Assembly (NCBI GenBank): GCA_964386635.1
Contig: CAYLRO010000012.1
Span: forward strand, 1 to 64,000
Length of the DNA stretch: 64,000 nucleotides
DNA from: Sabulitectum sp964386635
GTDB taxonomy: Bacteria; Fermentibacterota; Fermentibacteria; Fermentibacterales; JCC-6
Direction of reading: 5' to 3'
Positions 51,669 through 59,470 of this stretch are shown piece by piece (position 1 is the first letter of the stretch; every line of letters begins with the position of its first letter). The notes beneath the pieces are model-generated. The model ran no database searches. It was given only the letters and a program-made list of their open reading frames with translations, and was not told the DNA's origin. Position numbers and translations under genes: made by a program.

Positions 51669-52453
51669 TTAAGAAACTCCGCTGTTGTCATCGCCGCTTT
51701 AACTCCGTTGCCCACAGCAATTGCCGTTTGCCTGAACCTGTTGTTCACGCAGTCTCCACATAGATGAAATGAACCGTCTTCAGGCGGCGAACATACAAGC
51801 TCTTCCTGAATAAATGCCACATTCGGAACTCTTCCGCAGGCCACAACGGCGATGTCTTCGCTGTGTGAAACGGGAAAAACAGTGAATGGAAAAAGGCTTA
51901 TTTTCTCCAAGCTTTTCACCCGTCTGATTAAATCGGGCAATGCTCCTGAGAAATCTCCTCTGGCATAAACATTCACCGGCATGGTGCGGCTCAGGGTGAG
52001 GGCATAATCAAGAGCTGCATCACCGCCTCCTATTACTGCTGCCGAACGGTACAGCTGATACGGAATATTCTTCACTTCACTGAAGATGTTCTCCCGGGGA
52101 AAGTCCGGGATTTCGATTCGCACAGGCTTTGTGCCTGATGCAACTATCACAGATCTGTATCTGCATGATTCACTTGCAGTAAGAACCTCATACCCGCCTG
52201 AGGGGAGGGCTGTCAGTTTAAGAACTTTCTGTTTTACAATTCTTCCGGGAAGAGGAAACTGAGCTGCAAGTTCCCTGCCTGTGATACCCTTCCTGACACC
52301 GGGATAGTTATTCACGGAATTTGCATTCAGAAGCAGTCCTCCCGGAGTATCAGGCTCATAGACACAGGGTGATATCCCGTATAACTCCAGCTGGGATGCT
52401 GCTGCCAGACCTGCCGGCCCTGCACCTATAACCGCAGCGAATTCAGTAAGCAT
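51665..52453 (-). CDS. Thioredoxin-reductase-like flavoprotein without redox cysteines
   Basis: FAD/NAD(P) oxidoreductase of the TrxB fold, 262 aa, shorter than true TrxB. The FAD motif GAGPAGLAAA and the second motif GGGDAALDYA are present, as is the C-terminal GDCVNNRFRQTAIAVGNGVKAA. Where TrxB has CATC the sequence reads FSEVKN, so no disulfide chemistry is possible. It resembles small ferredoxin-NADP reductases or dedicated electron donors. Coupling to the radical SAM gene (4-nt overlap) suggests that it supplies its electrons. It overlaps the isochorismatase-like gene by 11 nt. Confidence 0.78.
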   Translation of the reverse strand: MLTEFAAVIGAGPAGLAAASQLELYGISPCVYEPDTPGGLLLNANSVNNYPGVRKGITGRELAAQFPLPGRIVKQKVLKLTALPSGGYEVLTASESCRYRSVIVASGTKPVRIEIPDFPRENIFSEVKNIPYQLYRSAAVIGGGDAALDYALTLSRTMPVNVYARGDFSGALPDLIRRVKSLEKISLFPFTVFPVSHSEDIAVVACGRVPNVAFIQEELVCSPPEDGSFHLCGDCVNNRFRQTAIAVGNGVKAAMTTAEFLK

Positions 52454-53072
52454 TGCAGATAGTTGTGGAAACAGCTCTTCTGCTCACCGGTTTACAGAAC
52501 CCGTGGGCAAGGTTAGCCGTTGTAGCACGGTGCAGTTCTCTGTTGAGAGTTGCTGTACCGTCAACAGGCATAACAACATGATAACCGTGAACAAAAGCGG
52601 ATCTCGCTGTGGTTTCACAGCAAAGATGGGTCATAACTCCTGTGATCACTACAGAAGTTACTTCCAGCTGAGAGAGCAGTTCGTTCATCTTGGTTTTATA
52701 GAAAGCATCGTACTGCGTCTTTGTTATCACTCCACCCCATGAGGTGTCAAAAGAGCTGTTGATATTGTGCAGGGGATTCCCTTCAGAAATCCTGTCCTTC
52801 CACCAGACATCCATCATCCCGGCATTCTCCGGAGTATTTATATGTCTTGTGAAAATCACAGGAAGATCCCTGGCCTCAAAAGTGTCAGCAAGTTTGCTGA
52901 GCACAGGGATCAGATCAGGGGCTGATGGAACGAATGCATGGGATTTCGGAGAGAGGAAATAATCCTGCATATCAAGTATGAGAAGGGCTGGTGTGCCTGA
53001 AAGCAGGCACTCAACAGTACCTGTTCCCAGGGAGTCGGTGTTGAGAAGATGAAGATATCGCTCCTTCAGCAC
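52443..53072 (-). CDS. Isochorismatase-like cysteine hydrolase
   Basis: Hydrolase of the isochorismatase/nicotinamidase superfamily, 209 aa. The catalytic triad is visible as Asp in LLILDMQDYF, Lys in ITKTQYDAF and Cys in GVMTHLCCETTARSAF, with the usual cis-peptide before it. Substrates in the family range from nicotinamide to carbamoyl and biuret-like amides; none is indicated here. It starts at GTG 53072 behind AGGAGG, 12 nt after bioA, and so belongs to the biotin operon transcript. Confidence 0.82.
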   Translation of the reverse strand: MLKERYLHLLNTDSLGTGTVECLLSGTPALLILDMQDYFLSPKSHAFVPSAPDLIPVLSKLADTFEARDLPVIFTRHINTPENAGMMDVWWKDRISEGNPLHNINSSFDTSWGGVITKTQYDAFYKTKMNELLSQLEVTSVVITGVMTHLCCETTARSAFVHGYHVVMPVDGTATLNRELHRATTANLAHGFCKPVSRRAVSTTICNAY

Positions 53073-53084
53073 CGGAACCTCCTG

Positions 53085-54398
53085 TCAAGTGAGAGTATTC
53101 TGAAGGCAATCCCCGAATATAGCAAGCATCTCATCAGTTTCCTTTTCACTTGAATTCAGAGGAGGCCACAGATAGATTACCGGTCCCAGAGGTCTCAGGA
53201 GAAGGCCCTCTGATATGGCCATTTCGGTCACCAGAGCTGCAGCTCGTTTTCCACCGGCACTTTCACTGATCTCAAGGGAGCTCATGCTTCCCAGAGAGGC
53301 AGCATTGTGGACCCCGGGTATGGTTCGGAATTTTCTGAAGGCCCCGGCGAGTTTTGCAGGTACGCAGGATCGCTCAACGATCTCTTCCTCCTGGAACACC
53401 TGCAGGGCAGCTGTTGCTGCTGCAGAAGCAAGGGGATTTCCTGCGAAGGTATGGCCGTGGTAGAAGGTTCTGTCCTTTTTGCCCGTTGATCTGAATGAAT
53501 CGTAAATCCTCTCAGTTGCCAGCACTGCACTCATTGGCAGGTAACCTCCCGTGAGAGATTTACCGACTACAAGCAGGTCGGGAGTTACACCGGCGAGATC
53601 TGACGCAAACATCTTTCCGGTTCTCCCGAATCCCACAGCTATTTCATCCAGAATCATCAGAACATCCAGTTCGCAACAGAGTTTGCTGAGCTTTCCGATG
53701 TATTCAGGCGGGTAGATCCGTATTCCGGCAGCTCCCTGGCAAACCGGTTCAGCGATTACTGCAGCAGTTCTGGATGCTTCCCTCCGGAGTATTTCCTCCA
53801 TTCCTGCAAAACACCTGGTGCTGCAGGATTCAGGAGATTCGCCGAAAGGGCAGTGAAAGCAGTGGGGAGCAGGTGCCTGTACGGATCTGTTCAGAGCATG
53901 AGCAATAGGCTGGTGGAATCCCGGTATGAAACCCAGTGCCACTGTTCCCAGTGTATCCCCGTGGTAGGCATTTGTCAGAGAGATGATGTTTTTCTTTTCA
54001 CTGCGCCCGAGATTCCACCAGTACTGAATTGCCATTCTCAGGGATGCCTCAACAGCACTTGCTCCATCTGAAGCATAGTAAGCTCTCGTGAGACCGGCAG
54101 GTGTTACCTGGCTAAGCATGTCAGAGAGCTCAATTACAGAGGTGTGAGACATTCCGCCTGTAATAGAATGCTGCACTCTAAGTAGTTGTTCAGCAACAGA
54201 GTTAACGATATGAGGGTGACTATGGCCCAGGTTAACGCACCACCAGGAGCTGATACCGTCCATGTATTTTCTGCCCTGGGTATCCCAGAGGTGAACGCCC
54301 CTGGCCTTTTCAATCACCGGGAAGTTTTTTACTATGAATTTGTTTATGTCGGTGTATGGATGCCAGAGGTGCTTCAGATCTGATTCTCTGTAGTTCAT
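53085..54398 (-). CDS. bioA: Adenosylmethionine-8-amino-7-oxononanoate aminotransferase
   Basis: PLP enzyme that converts KAPA to DAPA in biotin synthesis, 437 aa, usual length. It shows LWHPYTDI, DGISSWWCVNLGH, NAYHGDTLG, the DEIAVGFGRTGK loop and the PLP lysine in VVGKSLTGGYLP, ending with HGHTFAGNPLA. A Cys-rich insert (HCFHCPFGESPESCSTRC) is found in some BioA proteins. It overlaps bioD by 4 nt. Confidence 0.95.
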   Translation of the reverse strand: MNYRESDLKHLWHPYTDINKFIVKNFPVIEKARGVHLWDTQGRKYMDGISSWWCVNLGHSHPHIVNSVAEQLLRVQHSITGGMSHTSVIELSDMLSQVTPAGLTRAYYASDGASAVEASLRMAIQYWWNLGRSEKKNIISLTNAYHGDTLGTVALGFIPGFHQPIAHALNRSVQAPAPHCFHCPFGESPESCSTRCFAGMEEILRREASRTAAVIAEPVCQGAAGIRIYPPEYIGKLSKLCCELDVLMILDEIAVGFGRTGKMFASDLAGVTPDLLVVGKSLTGGYLPMSAVLATERIYDSFRSTGKKDRTFYHGHTFAGNPLASAAATAALQVFQEEEIVERSCVPAKLAGAFRKFRTIPGVHNAASLGSMSSLEISESAGGKRAAALVTEMAISEGLLLRPLGPVIYLWPPLNSSEKETDEMLAIFGDCLQNTLT

Positions 54399-55081
54399 TC
54401 TTTAAGCGACTCCATGAGTTTCCTGCATATCCCTGTAAAGAATTCAAAGGGAAATCTGTCAGGAGAAAATGGGATTTCACCCAGGATACAGGTCTTTCCG
54501 TATTCCCGGATTGTGGCGATGTTGTTCCTGCTGTACAGTGGAGAGGGCTCACTGATCTGATTCATCACAACACCGGCAAGAGCAAGCCCTGCATTGCGAA
54601 TGGTATTTATTGACATCAGTGTATGGTTGATTGCTCCCAGCCTGTTTGCTGCTACAAGCACCACTGGCCAGCCCAGTGAAATCATCAGATCCAGCATGGT
54701 TTTTCCTGAACCCAGCGGAACAAGTACTCCCCCTGCTCCTTCCGCAACAATGCATTCATGGTTACGGGATAATTCTTGCAGTTTGCCTGCAAGTTCATTT
54801 ACATTTATTGAACTGTCTGACAGTTCCGCTGCAAGGTGCGGAGAACATTCATGTGAAAATCGAACCGGACAGAGCCTCTTCTTCTCGCTGAGGTCTGCAG
54901 ACCAGCCGGATCTGTTGAGAGAGAACTCCAGATCAGATGAAACATCGTTAACGCAGCCTGTCTGTACAGGTTTTAACGGGATAGCATCAATGCCGGCATT
55001 TCGAAAAGCTCTTACTATTCCTGCTGTCACGAATGTTTTTCCGGCGTCTGTATCGGTGCCGGTAATAAAGAGGTTCCTCAA
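54395..55081 (-). CDS. bioD: Dethiobiotin synthetase
   Basis: ATP-dependent carboxylase that closes the ureido ring of dethiobiotin, 228 aa. The P-loop GTDTDAGKT is at residues 8-16, KPVQTGC follows, and the VAEGAGGVLVPL and VVLVAANRLGAINHTL segments are typical. It starts at TTG 55081, two nt after the bioC stop, and overlaps bioA by 4 nt. Confidence 0.94.
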   Translation of the reverse strand: MRNLFITGTDTDAGKTFVTAGIVRAFRNAGIDAIPLKPVQTGCVNDVSSDLEFSLNRSGWSADLSEKKRLCPVRFSHECSPHLAAELSDSSINVNELAGKLQELSRNHECIVAEGAGGVLVPLGSGKTMLDLMISLGWPVVLVAANRLGAINHTLMSINTIRNAGLALAGVVMNQISEPSPLYSRNNIATIREYGKTCILGEIPFSPDRFPFEFFTGICRKLMESLKE

Positions 55082-55083
55082 AC

Positions 55084-55878
55084 TTACTGCCTGACAGCTT
55101 TCAGAAAGTGAACGGAGTAGGTGGAGGGTACAAATCCTCTTTTATCTTCATAATCAGAACTGTACTTCCTCAGTGCCTTTCTGAGTATTCCAGGTTCAGT
55201 TGATGAGAAATTGCCGTGCCGGGAAAGGGAGGCGCCGATGCCATTGAGAGCTTTCAGCGCCTTGGCCGGTGAGGAAAATCCTACACTGACAGAACGGGTT
55301 CTGCTTTCCACTATCCGGAAACCTGACCTTCTGAAAAGTTCATCCCACTGGTCTCCAGTCAGGTAGTTAAGAGAGTTCCACTTTACACCGGTTTTCTCAA
55401 AACTGTGCTGAAATTCTCTCAGCATTCCCTTTACAGGGATAGCATGAGCCGTACTTCCTCCCGGGGCAACCAGGGAAGCGATTTTCTCGGTGAACCTGAC
55501 TGGATCCATTACCCATTGAGCAGCGCAGCTGGACACAACAAGGTCATAGAGTCGGTTACACTCTGATTTGTCGAAGTTCCAGATGGTGTGCCGCACAAGG
55601 AAAGAGGGAGGAACCTTGGTGCGGCACACCCTGACCATTCCGGATGCACCATCGGTAAAAACCTTGCTGGCACATGGGAACAGCCTGTTGAGTTTTTTTG
55701 AAAGTATTCCGGTTCCACAACCCAGCTCAAGAACGGAATCAGGCTGTGAGTGTCTTATCATTTCTGCAAGTTCTTCTGCGATCCGCCTGTGATGAATGGC
55801 GAATTCATCATATCCGTCAGCAGCCCTGGAGAAATTACTCAATATCAGTTTTCGATCAGGTAGAGAGACTTCCGGCAA
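55084..55878 (-). CDS. bioC: Malonyl-ACP O-methyltransferase
   Basis: SAM-dependent methyltransferase that starts pimelate synthesis by masking malonyl-ACP as a methyl ester, 264 aa. Family marks: FSRAADGYDEFAIHHRRIAEEL at the N-terminus, motif I VLELGCGTGILSKKL, and VVSSCAAQWVMDP. It starts at TTG 55878 and overlaps the esterase gene by 23 nt. Together with the BioH-like esterase it shows that this organism uses the BioC-BioH route. Confidence 0.92.
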   Translation of the reverse strand: MPEVSLPDRKLILSNFSRAADGYDEFAIHHRRIAEELAEMIRHSQPDSVLELGCGTGILSKKLNRLFPCASKVFTDGASGMVRVCRTKVPPSFLVRHTIWNFDKSECNRLYDLVVSSCAAQWVMDPVRFTEKIASLVAPGGSTAHAIPVKGMLREFQHSFEKTGVKWNSLNYLTGDQWDELFRRSGFRIVESRTRSVSVGFSSPAKALKALNGIGASLSRHGNFSSTEPGILRKALRKYSSDYEDKRGFVPSTYSVHFLKAVRQ

Positions 55879-56506
55879 GATCCACCACAGCCTTTCCTAT
55901 TACATTTCCATGGTTAACCGGGAGGAGATGACCTGCGCCTTCTATGGAAATCGTTTTACACCGGGGCATTACAAACTCAGCCAGATACCTGGAGATTTCC
56001 ACCGGGATTATCCTGTCCCTGGTTCCATGGATTATTGTTACCGGAACAGACGGATCCGGCACAGCCAGATGGTTGAACATTACAGAAAGCCCTGATATCA
56101 GCTCCTCCATGGAGAATTCGTCTGATTGCTCAAGGAGCCGTGGCAATTCAGTTTCAGCTGCACCGCATTCAATGAAAAATGATCTGAGATAACCCCTGCG
56201 GCTTCTTGTGAGCATTCTGCTCATCATTGAACACCGCTCCGGCTCAATTCCAGGTCTGTTCACACCTGCAGCAATACATGTCATTGAGGACACAAGAACC
56301 ATTCCCCTCACTTCTGCTCTTCTTGACAGGTCCATTGCTATCTGTCCTCCAAGTGACCACCCTGCGAGAATACAGTTTTCCGGAAGTTCGAATTCTCCGC
56401 TCATGATCCTGTCCCAGGAGATGCACTTTTTTTCCAGACCAGGGCAGTTAACATTCTTCCATATCCTGTCACCGGTTGCCCAGCCGCTTATGAATACGAT
56501 CTGCAT
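55856..56506 (-). CDS. bioH: Pimeloyl-ACP methyl ester esterase (BioH-like alpha/beta hydrolase)
   Basis: Small alpha/beta-hydrolase, 216 aa, which would remove the methyl group from pimeloyl-ACP methyl ester. The nucleophile is S51 in GWSLGG, the acid is in IIHGTRDRIIP and the His in GAGHLLPV, so the triad is complete. It is shorter than E. coli BioH and could equally be named by one of the non-homologous replacements (BioG, BioK, BioV); the role is inferred from position between bioC and bioF. The TAATG overlap with bioF is 1 nt. Confidence 0.82.
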   Translation of the reverse strand: MQIVFISGWATGDRIWKNVNCPGLEKKCISWDRIMSGEFELPENCILAGWSLGGQIAMDLSRRAEVRGMVLVSSMTCIAAGVNRPGIEPERCSMMSRMLTRSRRGYLRSFFIECGAAETELPRLLEQSDEFSMEELISGLSVMFNHLAVPDPSVPVTIIHGTRDRIIPVEISRYLAEFVMPRCKTISIEGAGHLLPVNHGNVIGKAVVDLAGSLST

Positions 56507-57606
56507 TACAGCCGTCCTATCTCTGCTGCTGTTGCAGCAAGATCACCGGGAGAGTGGGCAAGGGTTACGGAGAATCTCAGTCTTGCTGTGTTCTCAGGAA
56601 CGGTGGGAGGCCTTACAGCTACTGCGAGAATTCCCTTTGCTTCAAGCTGTTGTGCTGATTCCACAGTTTTACAGCAGCTCCCTGTAAATACAGGTACGAT
56701 CTGGGAGGAGGAAGACTGAACAATACCGGCTTCTCTGAGACTCTTCCTGAACAGTTCAGCTCTTTCAAGAAGATCACCGCCCATTCCAGGATTCTCCTTC
56801 AAAACATCAAGTGCTCCAAGAGCTGCGCCTGCAGCACAGGGGGGAAGACCGGTGGTATAAATGAAGCTTCTGGACCGGTTGACCAGAAATTCCCGCACTG
56901 ATCCGGAACAGGATACAAATCCTCCATAACTTCCCAGAGATTTGCTCAGGGTACCGGTGAGAATATCCGGTGTGATCCCCATCTCTCTGCAGAGACCGCC
57001 TCCTTTTCCGAATACACCAATCGCGTGTGCTTCATCAACTGCAAGAAGACAGCCATACTTCAGGGCGATTTCACTGATTCTCTTCAGCGGTGCCTTGTCT
57101 CCATCCATGCTGAAGAGCGAGTCTGTGACAATTATCCTTTTTCCTGTGGACTCATCATTTTCAATCATCTTCTGAAGAAGCTCAGTATCACAGTGGCGGT
57201 ATCGTCTGACTTTTGCTCTGGAATGGCAGGCGCCGTCAACCAGACTTGCATGGTTCAGGCGATCTGCGAAAATGGTATCATTCCTGCCTGCAACTGCTCC
57301 CAGCACTCCAAGATTTGCAAGAAAGCCGCTGCCGAAAACAAGTGCGGTTTCCATTCCCGTGAGAGCTGCAAGTTCGCTCTCAAGCTCTTCGTGAACAGCA
57401 AGGTTTCCCGTCATAAGCCTGGAACCTCCGGCACCTGTACCGTATTCCTCCAGCATTTCCAATGCTCTGTGCTTTACATGCGGATGTTTTGACAGGTTCA
57501 GGTAATCGTTGGAAGAGAAGTTCAGAACATTCCTGTTCCTGAGAACAAGGGATCTCAGCTGCCCCTTTTCTTCAATGCTCCTCAGTTCTCTGAGAGCGAA
57601 GTTCAC
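56506..57606 (-). CDS. bioF: 8-amino-7-oxononanoate synthase
   Basis: PLP enzyme joining pimeloyl-ACP and alanine to KAPA, 366 aa. Conserved segments: NFSSNDYLNLSKHP, GTGAGGSRLMTGN, DRLNHASLVDGA, VDEAHAIGVFGKGG and the PLP lysine in TGTLSKSLGSYGG. The start is GTG 57606, overlapping bioB by 4 nt (GTGA). The N-terminus is slightly shorter than in E. coli BioF. Confidence 0.94.
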   Translation of the reverse strand: MNFALRELRSIEEKGQLRSLVLRNRNVLNFSSNDYLNLSKHPHVKHRALEMLEEYGTGAGGSRLMTGNLAVHEELESELAALTGMETALVFGSGFLANLGVLGAVAGRNDTIFADRLNHASLVDGACHSRAKVRRYRHCDTELLQKMIENDESTGKRIIVTDSLFSMDGDKAPLKRISEIALKYGCLLAVDEAHAIGVFGKGGGLCREMGITPDILTGTLSKSLGSYGGFVSCSGSVREFLVNRSRSFIYTTGLPPCAAGAALGALDVLKENPGMGGDLLERAELFRKSLREAGIVQSSSSQIVPVFTGSCCKTVESAQQLEAKGILAVAVRPPTVPENTARLRFSVTLAHSPGDLAATAAEIGRL

Positions 57607-58490
57607 AATCTGTACCCCGACTCCCTGACAAGCTTTCTGTCCTCTTCCGGAGCAGTTCCTTCTGTGGTAAGCAGAGAGCCTGTCATGAGACCGGTGACAC
57701 CGTAATCAAACATGAGACCAGCTCTGTCTTCAAGCTTTGCCCTGCCGGCACAGACCCTGAGTTCGGATTCAGGATTCACCAGCCTGAACAGGGCAATGAT
57801 TCTGAACAGTTTCTCCCGTGAAAGATCTTCGCCGGATATCTTTGTTCCCGGCACATCCAGATAGAAGTTAAGAGCAATGGAATCCGCTTTCAGAGAATTC
57901 AGCGTGAAGGCCATATCCACCCTGTCTTCATCGCCTTCCCCGATGCCTATTATTCCTCCTGAGCAAAGTGACAGACCTTCTTCCCTTGCTGCTGAGGCTG
58001 TTTCCACCCTCTCTTTCCAGCTGTGGGTGGTGCAGATTTGCCGGAAGAATCTTTCAGAGCTTTCAATGTTGTGGTGGTATCTTGATATGCCTGATCTTTT
58101 TAACGCCTTAAGTCTGCTGCGGTTAATTATTCCAAGAGAAGCACAGAGAGGGCACAGGTCTTTGCCTGCTTCAGCCAGCAGGCATATTCTTCCCAGGTCT
58201 TTCCATGAAACACCTCTGCCGCTTGTAACTGCGGAAAACCTGTCTATTCCTGCATCTGTTACAGACCTGTGTGCCTCTTTCATTTCCTCAAGGCTCAGCA
58301 TGTCACTGCCTTGAGAATGCGACTGAGCGCAGAAAGCACAATCCTCGGAACAGGCGCCATTTTTGCAGTTTACTATTGCGCACAGCCGAACTCTTCTGGT
58401 GAAAGCAGTATCCCGTGCTTCCATGCACATCACTCTGAGTTCCTCCATGGGAATGGAGGTAAGGACGCTAAGAGCTTCTGATCTGTTCAT
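57603..58490 (-). CDS. bioB: Biotin synthase
   Basis: Radical SAM enzyme that inserts sulfur into dethiobiotin, 295 aa. The SAM cluster is GACSEDCAFCAQS (C47, C51, C54). Further marks are the HHNIESSERFF segment, CSGGIIGIGEGDEDRVDMAF, and ALNFYLDVPGTKI. An Arg-rich C-terminal AGRAKLEDRAGLMFDYGVTGLMTG matches the [2Fe-2S] ligand region. It overlaps birA by 23 nt, so translation is coupled. Confidence 0.95.
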   Translation of the reverse strand: MNRSEALSVLTSIPMEELRVMCMEARDTAFTRRVRLCAIVNCKNGACSEDCAFCAQSHSQGSDMLSLEEMKEAHRSVTDAGIDRFSAVTSGRGVSWKDLGRICLLAEAGKDLCPLCASLGIINRSRLKALKRSGISRYHHNIESSERFFRQICTTHSWKERVETASAAREEGLSLCSGGIIGIGEGDEDRVDMAFTLNSLKADSIALNFYLDVPGTKISGEDLSREKLFRIIALFRLVNPESELRVCAGRAKLEDRAGLMFDYGVTGLMTGSLLTTEGTAPEEDRKLVRESGYRL

Positions 58491-59256
58491 TTCTCTTCCA
58501 CTTCAAATACAGTTTTTCAAGGTTATCAAGAACCAGAGCTGTGAGTTCTGCCCTGGAGACCATCTGTCCAGTCAGCGAAAACACTGACTCGCTGTGAGCA
58601 ACTGCGTTTCTGTGGGAAATATTCAGACCAATCCCGGCAACCAGGTGGTGGATTCTGTCAATCTCTCCACAAACCTCACAGAGAACTCCCCCGATCTTTC
58701 CCCTGCCGCTCCACAGTCCGGTTTTCAGAAGAGTAAGAGGAAGAGAAGGGCACAACTCACTTACCGCTGCTGCAAGAGCTTCAAGGGCGATTCGCTCGAT
58801 CTCCACAGTTCTTTCCACAGGTATTTCCGGATTGAGTATTACTGACATGTACAGGTTTTTCCCTGCGGGACTTTCCCAGGTTTTTCCATCCAGTGCTTTC
58901 CCGGCGGTCTGCGTGTCAGCTGTAACAACAGTTCCTTCTCTTGAATCTGTATAACCCAGTCTCATTGCCCGCTGGTTAGTGGAAATGATCTCTTTATGGT
59001 ATTCAATGTTGTTTCCCATTACTCTGGAATTAAGCAGAGATGAAAGGACCTCAGCAGATGGTATGTCAGGTACAGACAGCAGCTGGTATCCAACTTTTGT
59101 CGAAGAGAGTATCTCAAAACCCAGATCTCTCAGACCTGCGATGTTCTTGCTTACAGCTGCTCTTGAAACACCAAGTTCCTCAGCAATCTTCTGCCCTGAG
59201 ACATCACCGTCACCTGCCTTGAGAAGCCTCACAATTTCTGCTGCTGTCCTGTTCAT
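58468..59256 (-). CDS. birA: BirA: biotin-operon repressor with a diverged biotin-protein-ligase domain
   Basis: Bifunctional-type BirA, 262 aa from the ATG at 59254-59256 (AGGAGG just upstream; the frame runs further to 59307). An N-terminal winged helix (IAEELGVSRAAVSKNIAGLRDLG) is followed by the ligase domain with STNQRAMRL, ESPAGKNLYMSVIL and VAGIGLNIS. The nucleotide loop that normally reads GRGRxGRxW is GKALDGKTW (119-127), and KWPND is replaced by a KTG start (K178) with two residues missing. Ligase activity is thus doubtful or altered, while DNA binding looks intact. It leads the biotin operon and sits next to a good BirA operator. Confidence 0.88.
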   Translation of the reverse strand: MNRTAAEIVRLLKAGDGDVSGQKIAEELGVSRAAVSKNIAGLRDLGFEILSSTKVGYQLLSVPDIPSAEVLSSLLNSRVMGNNIEYHKEIISTNQRAMRLGYTDSREGTVVTADTQTAGKALDGKTWESPAGKNLYMSVILNPEIPVERTVEIERIALEALAAAVSELCPSLPLTLLKTGLWSGRGKIGGVLCEVCGEIDRIHHLVAGIGLNISHRNAVAHSESVFSLTGQMVSRAELTALVLDNLEKLYLKWKRNEQIRSS

Positions 59257-59278
59257 GACCCTCCTGTGGAATCCATGA

Positions 59279-59307
59279 ACAATGGAAAAAGAATTACGTA
59301 TTGTCAA
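59279..59307 (-). promoter_or_regulatory. Putative promoter of the birA-bio operon
   Basis: Minus-strand TTGACA (59302-59307) and CATTGT (59279-59284) are 17 nt apart. RNA would start near 59272, about 16 nt before the birA ATG. The -35 box is inside one half of the operator, so BirA binding would block it. The -10 box is weak. Confidence 0.5.
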
Positions 59308-59331
59308 CCGCGAATGGTGACAGGTTTACAT
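59301..59331. promoter_or_regulatory. BirA-type biotin operator
   Basis: Half-sites TTGTCAACC (59301-59309) and GGTTTACAT (59323-59331) form an inverted repeat. Each differs from the well-known BirA half-site TTGTAAACC/GGTTTACAA at one position. The spacer is 13 nt, shorter than the 14-16 nt usual for BirA. It lies 45 bp upstream of birA, overlaps its -35 box, and could also affect the rightward genes. Confidence 0.72.
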
Positions 59332-59398
59332 AACGATCCTCGGTGCAGTCGGGTTGCATATATTTAAAAACACATTCGCTTCGCTGGAAGGTGATTAC

Positions 59399-59470
59399 AT
59401 GAAAAGAGAGAATGTTTTTCCACTCTCAGGCAGTTTAAGAAACGCTAATGGTCTGCCGGGTCAAAAGTGA
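59399..59470 (+). CDS. Possible 23-codon leader ORF upstream of the APH-like kinase
   Basis: ATG 59399 follows GGAAGG at 7 nt and opens a frame of 23 codons (MKRENVFPLSGSLRNANGLP, then three more) that ends in TGA at 59468-59470. That stop overlaps the GTG start of the kinase gene (GTGA). The kinase start itself has no ribosome site, so it may depend on coupling to this small frame. There is no homology to support it and it could be chance. Confidence 0.4.
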   Translation: MKRENVFPLSGSLRNANGLPGQK

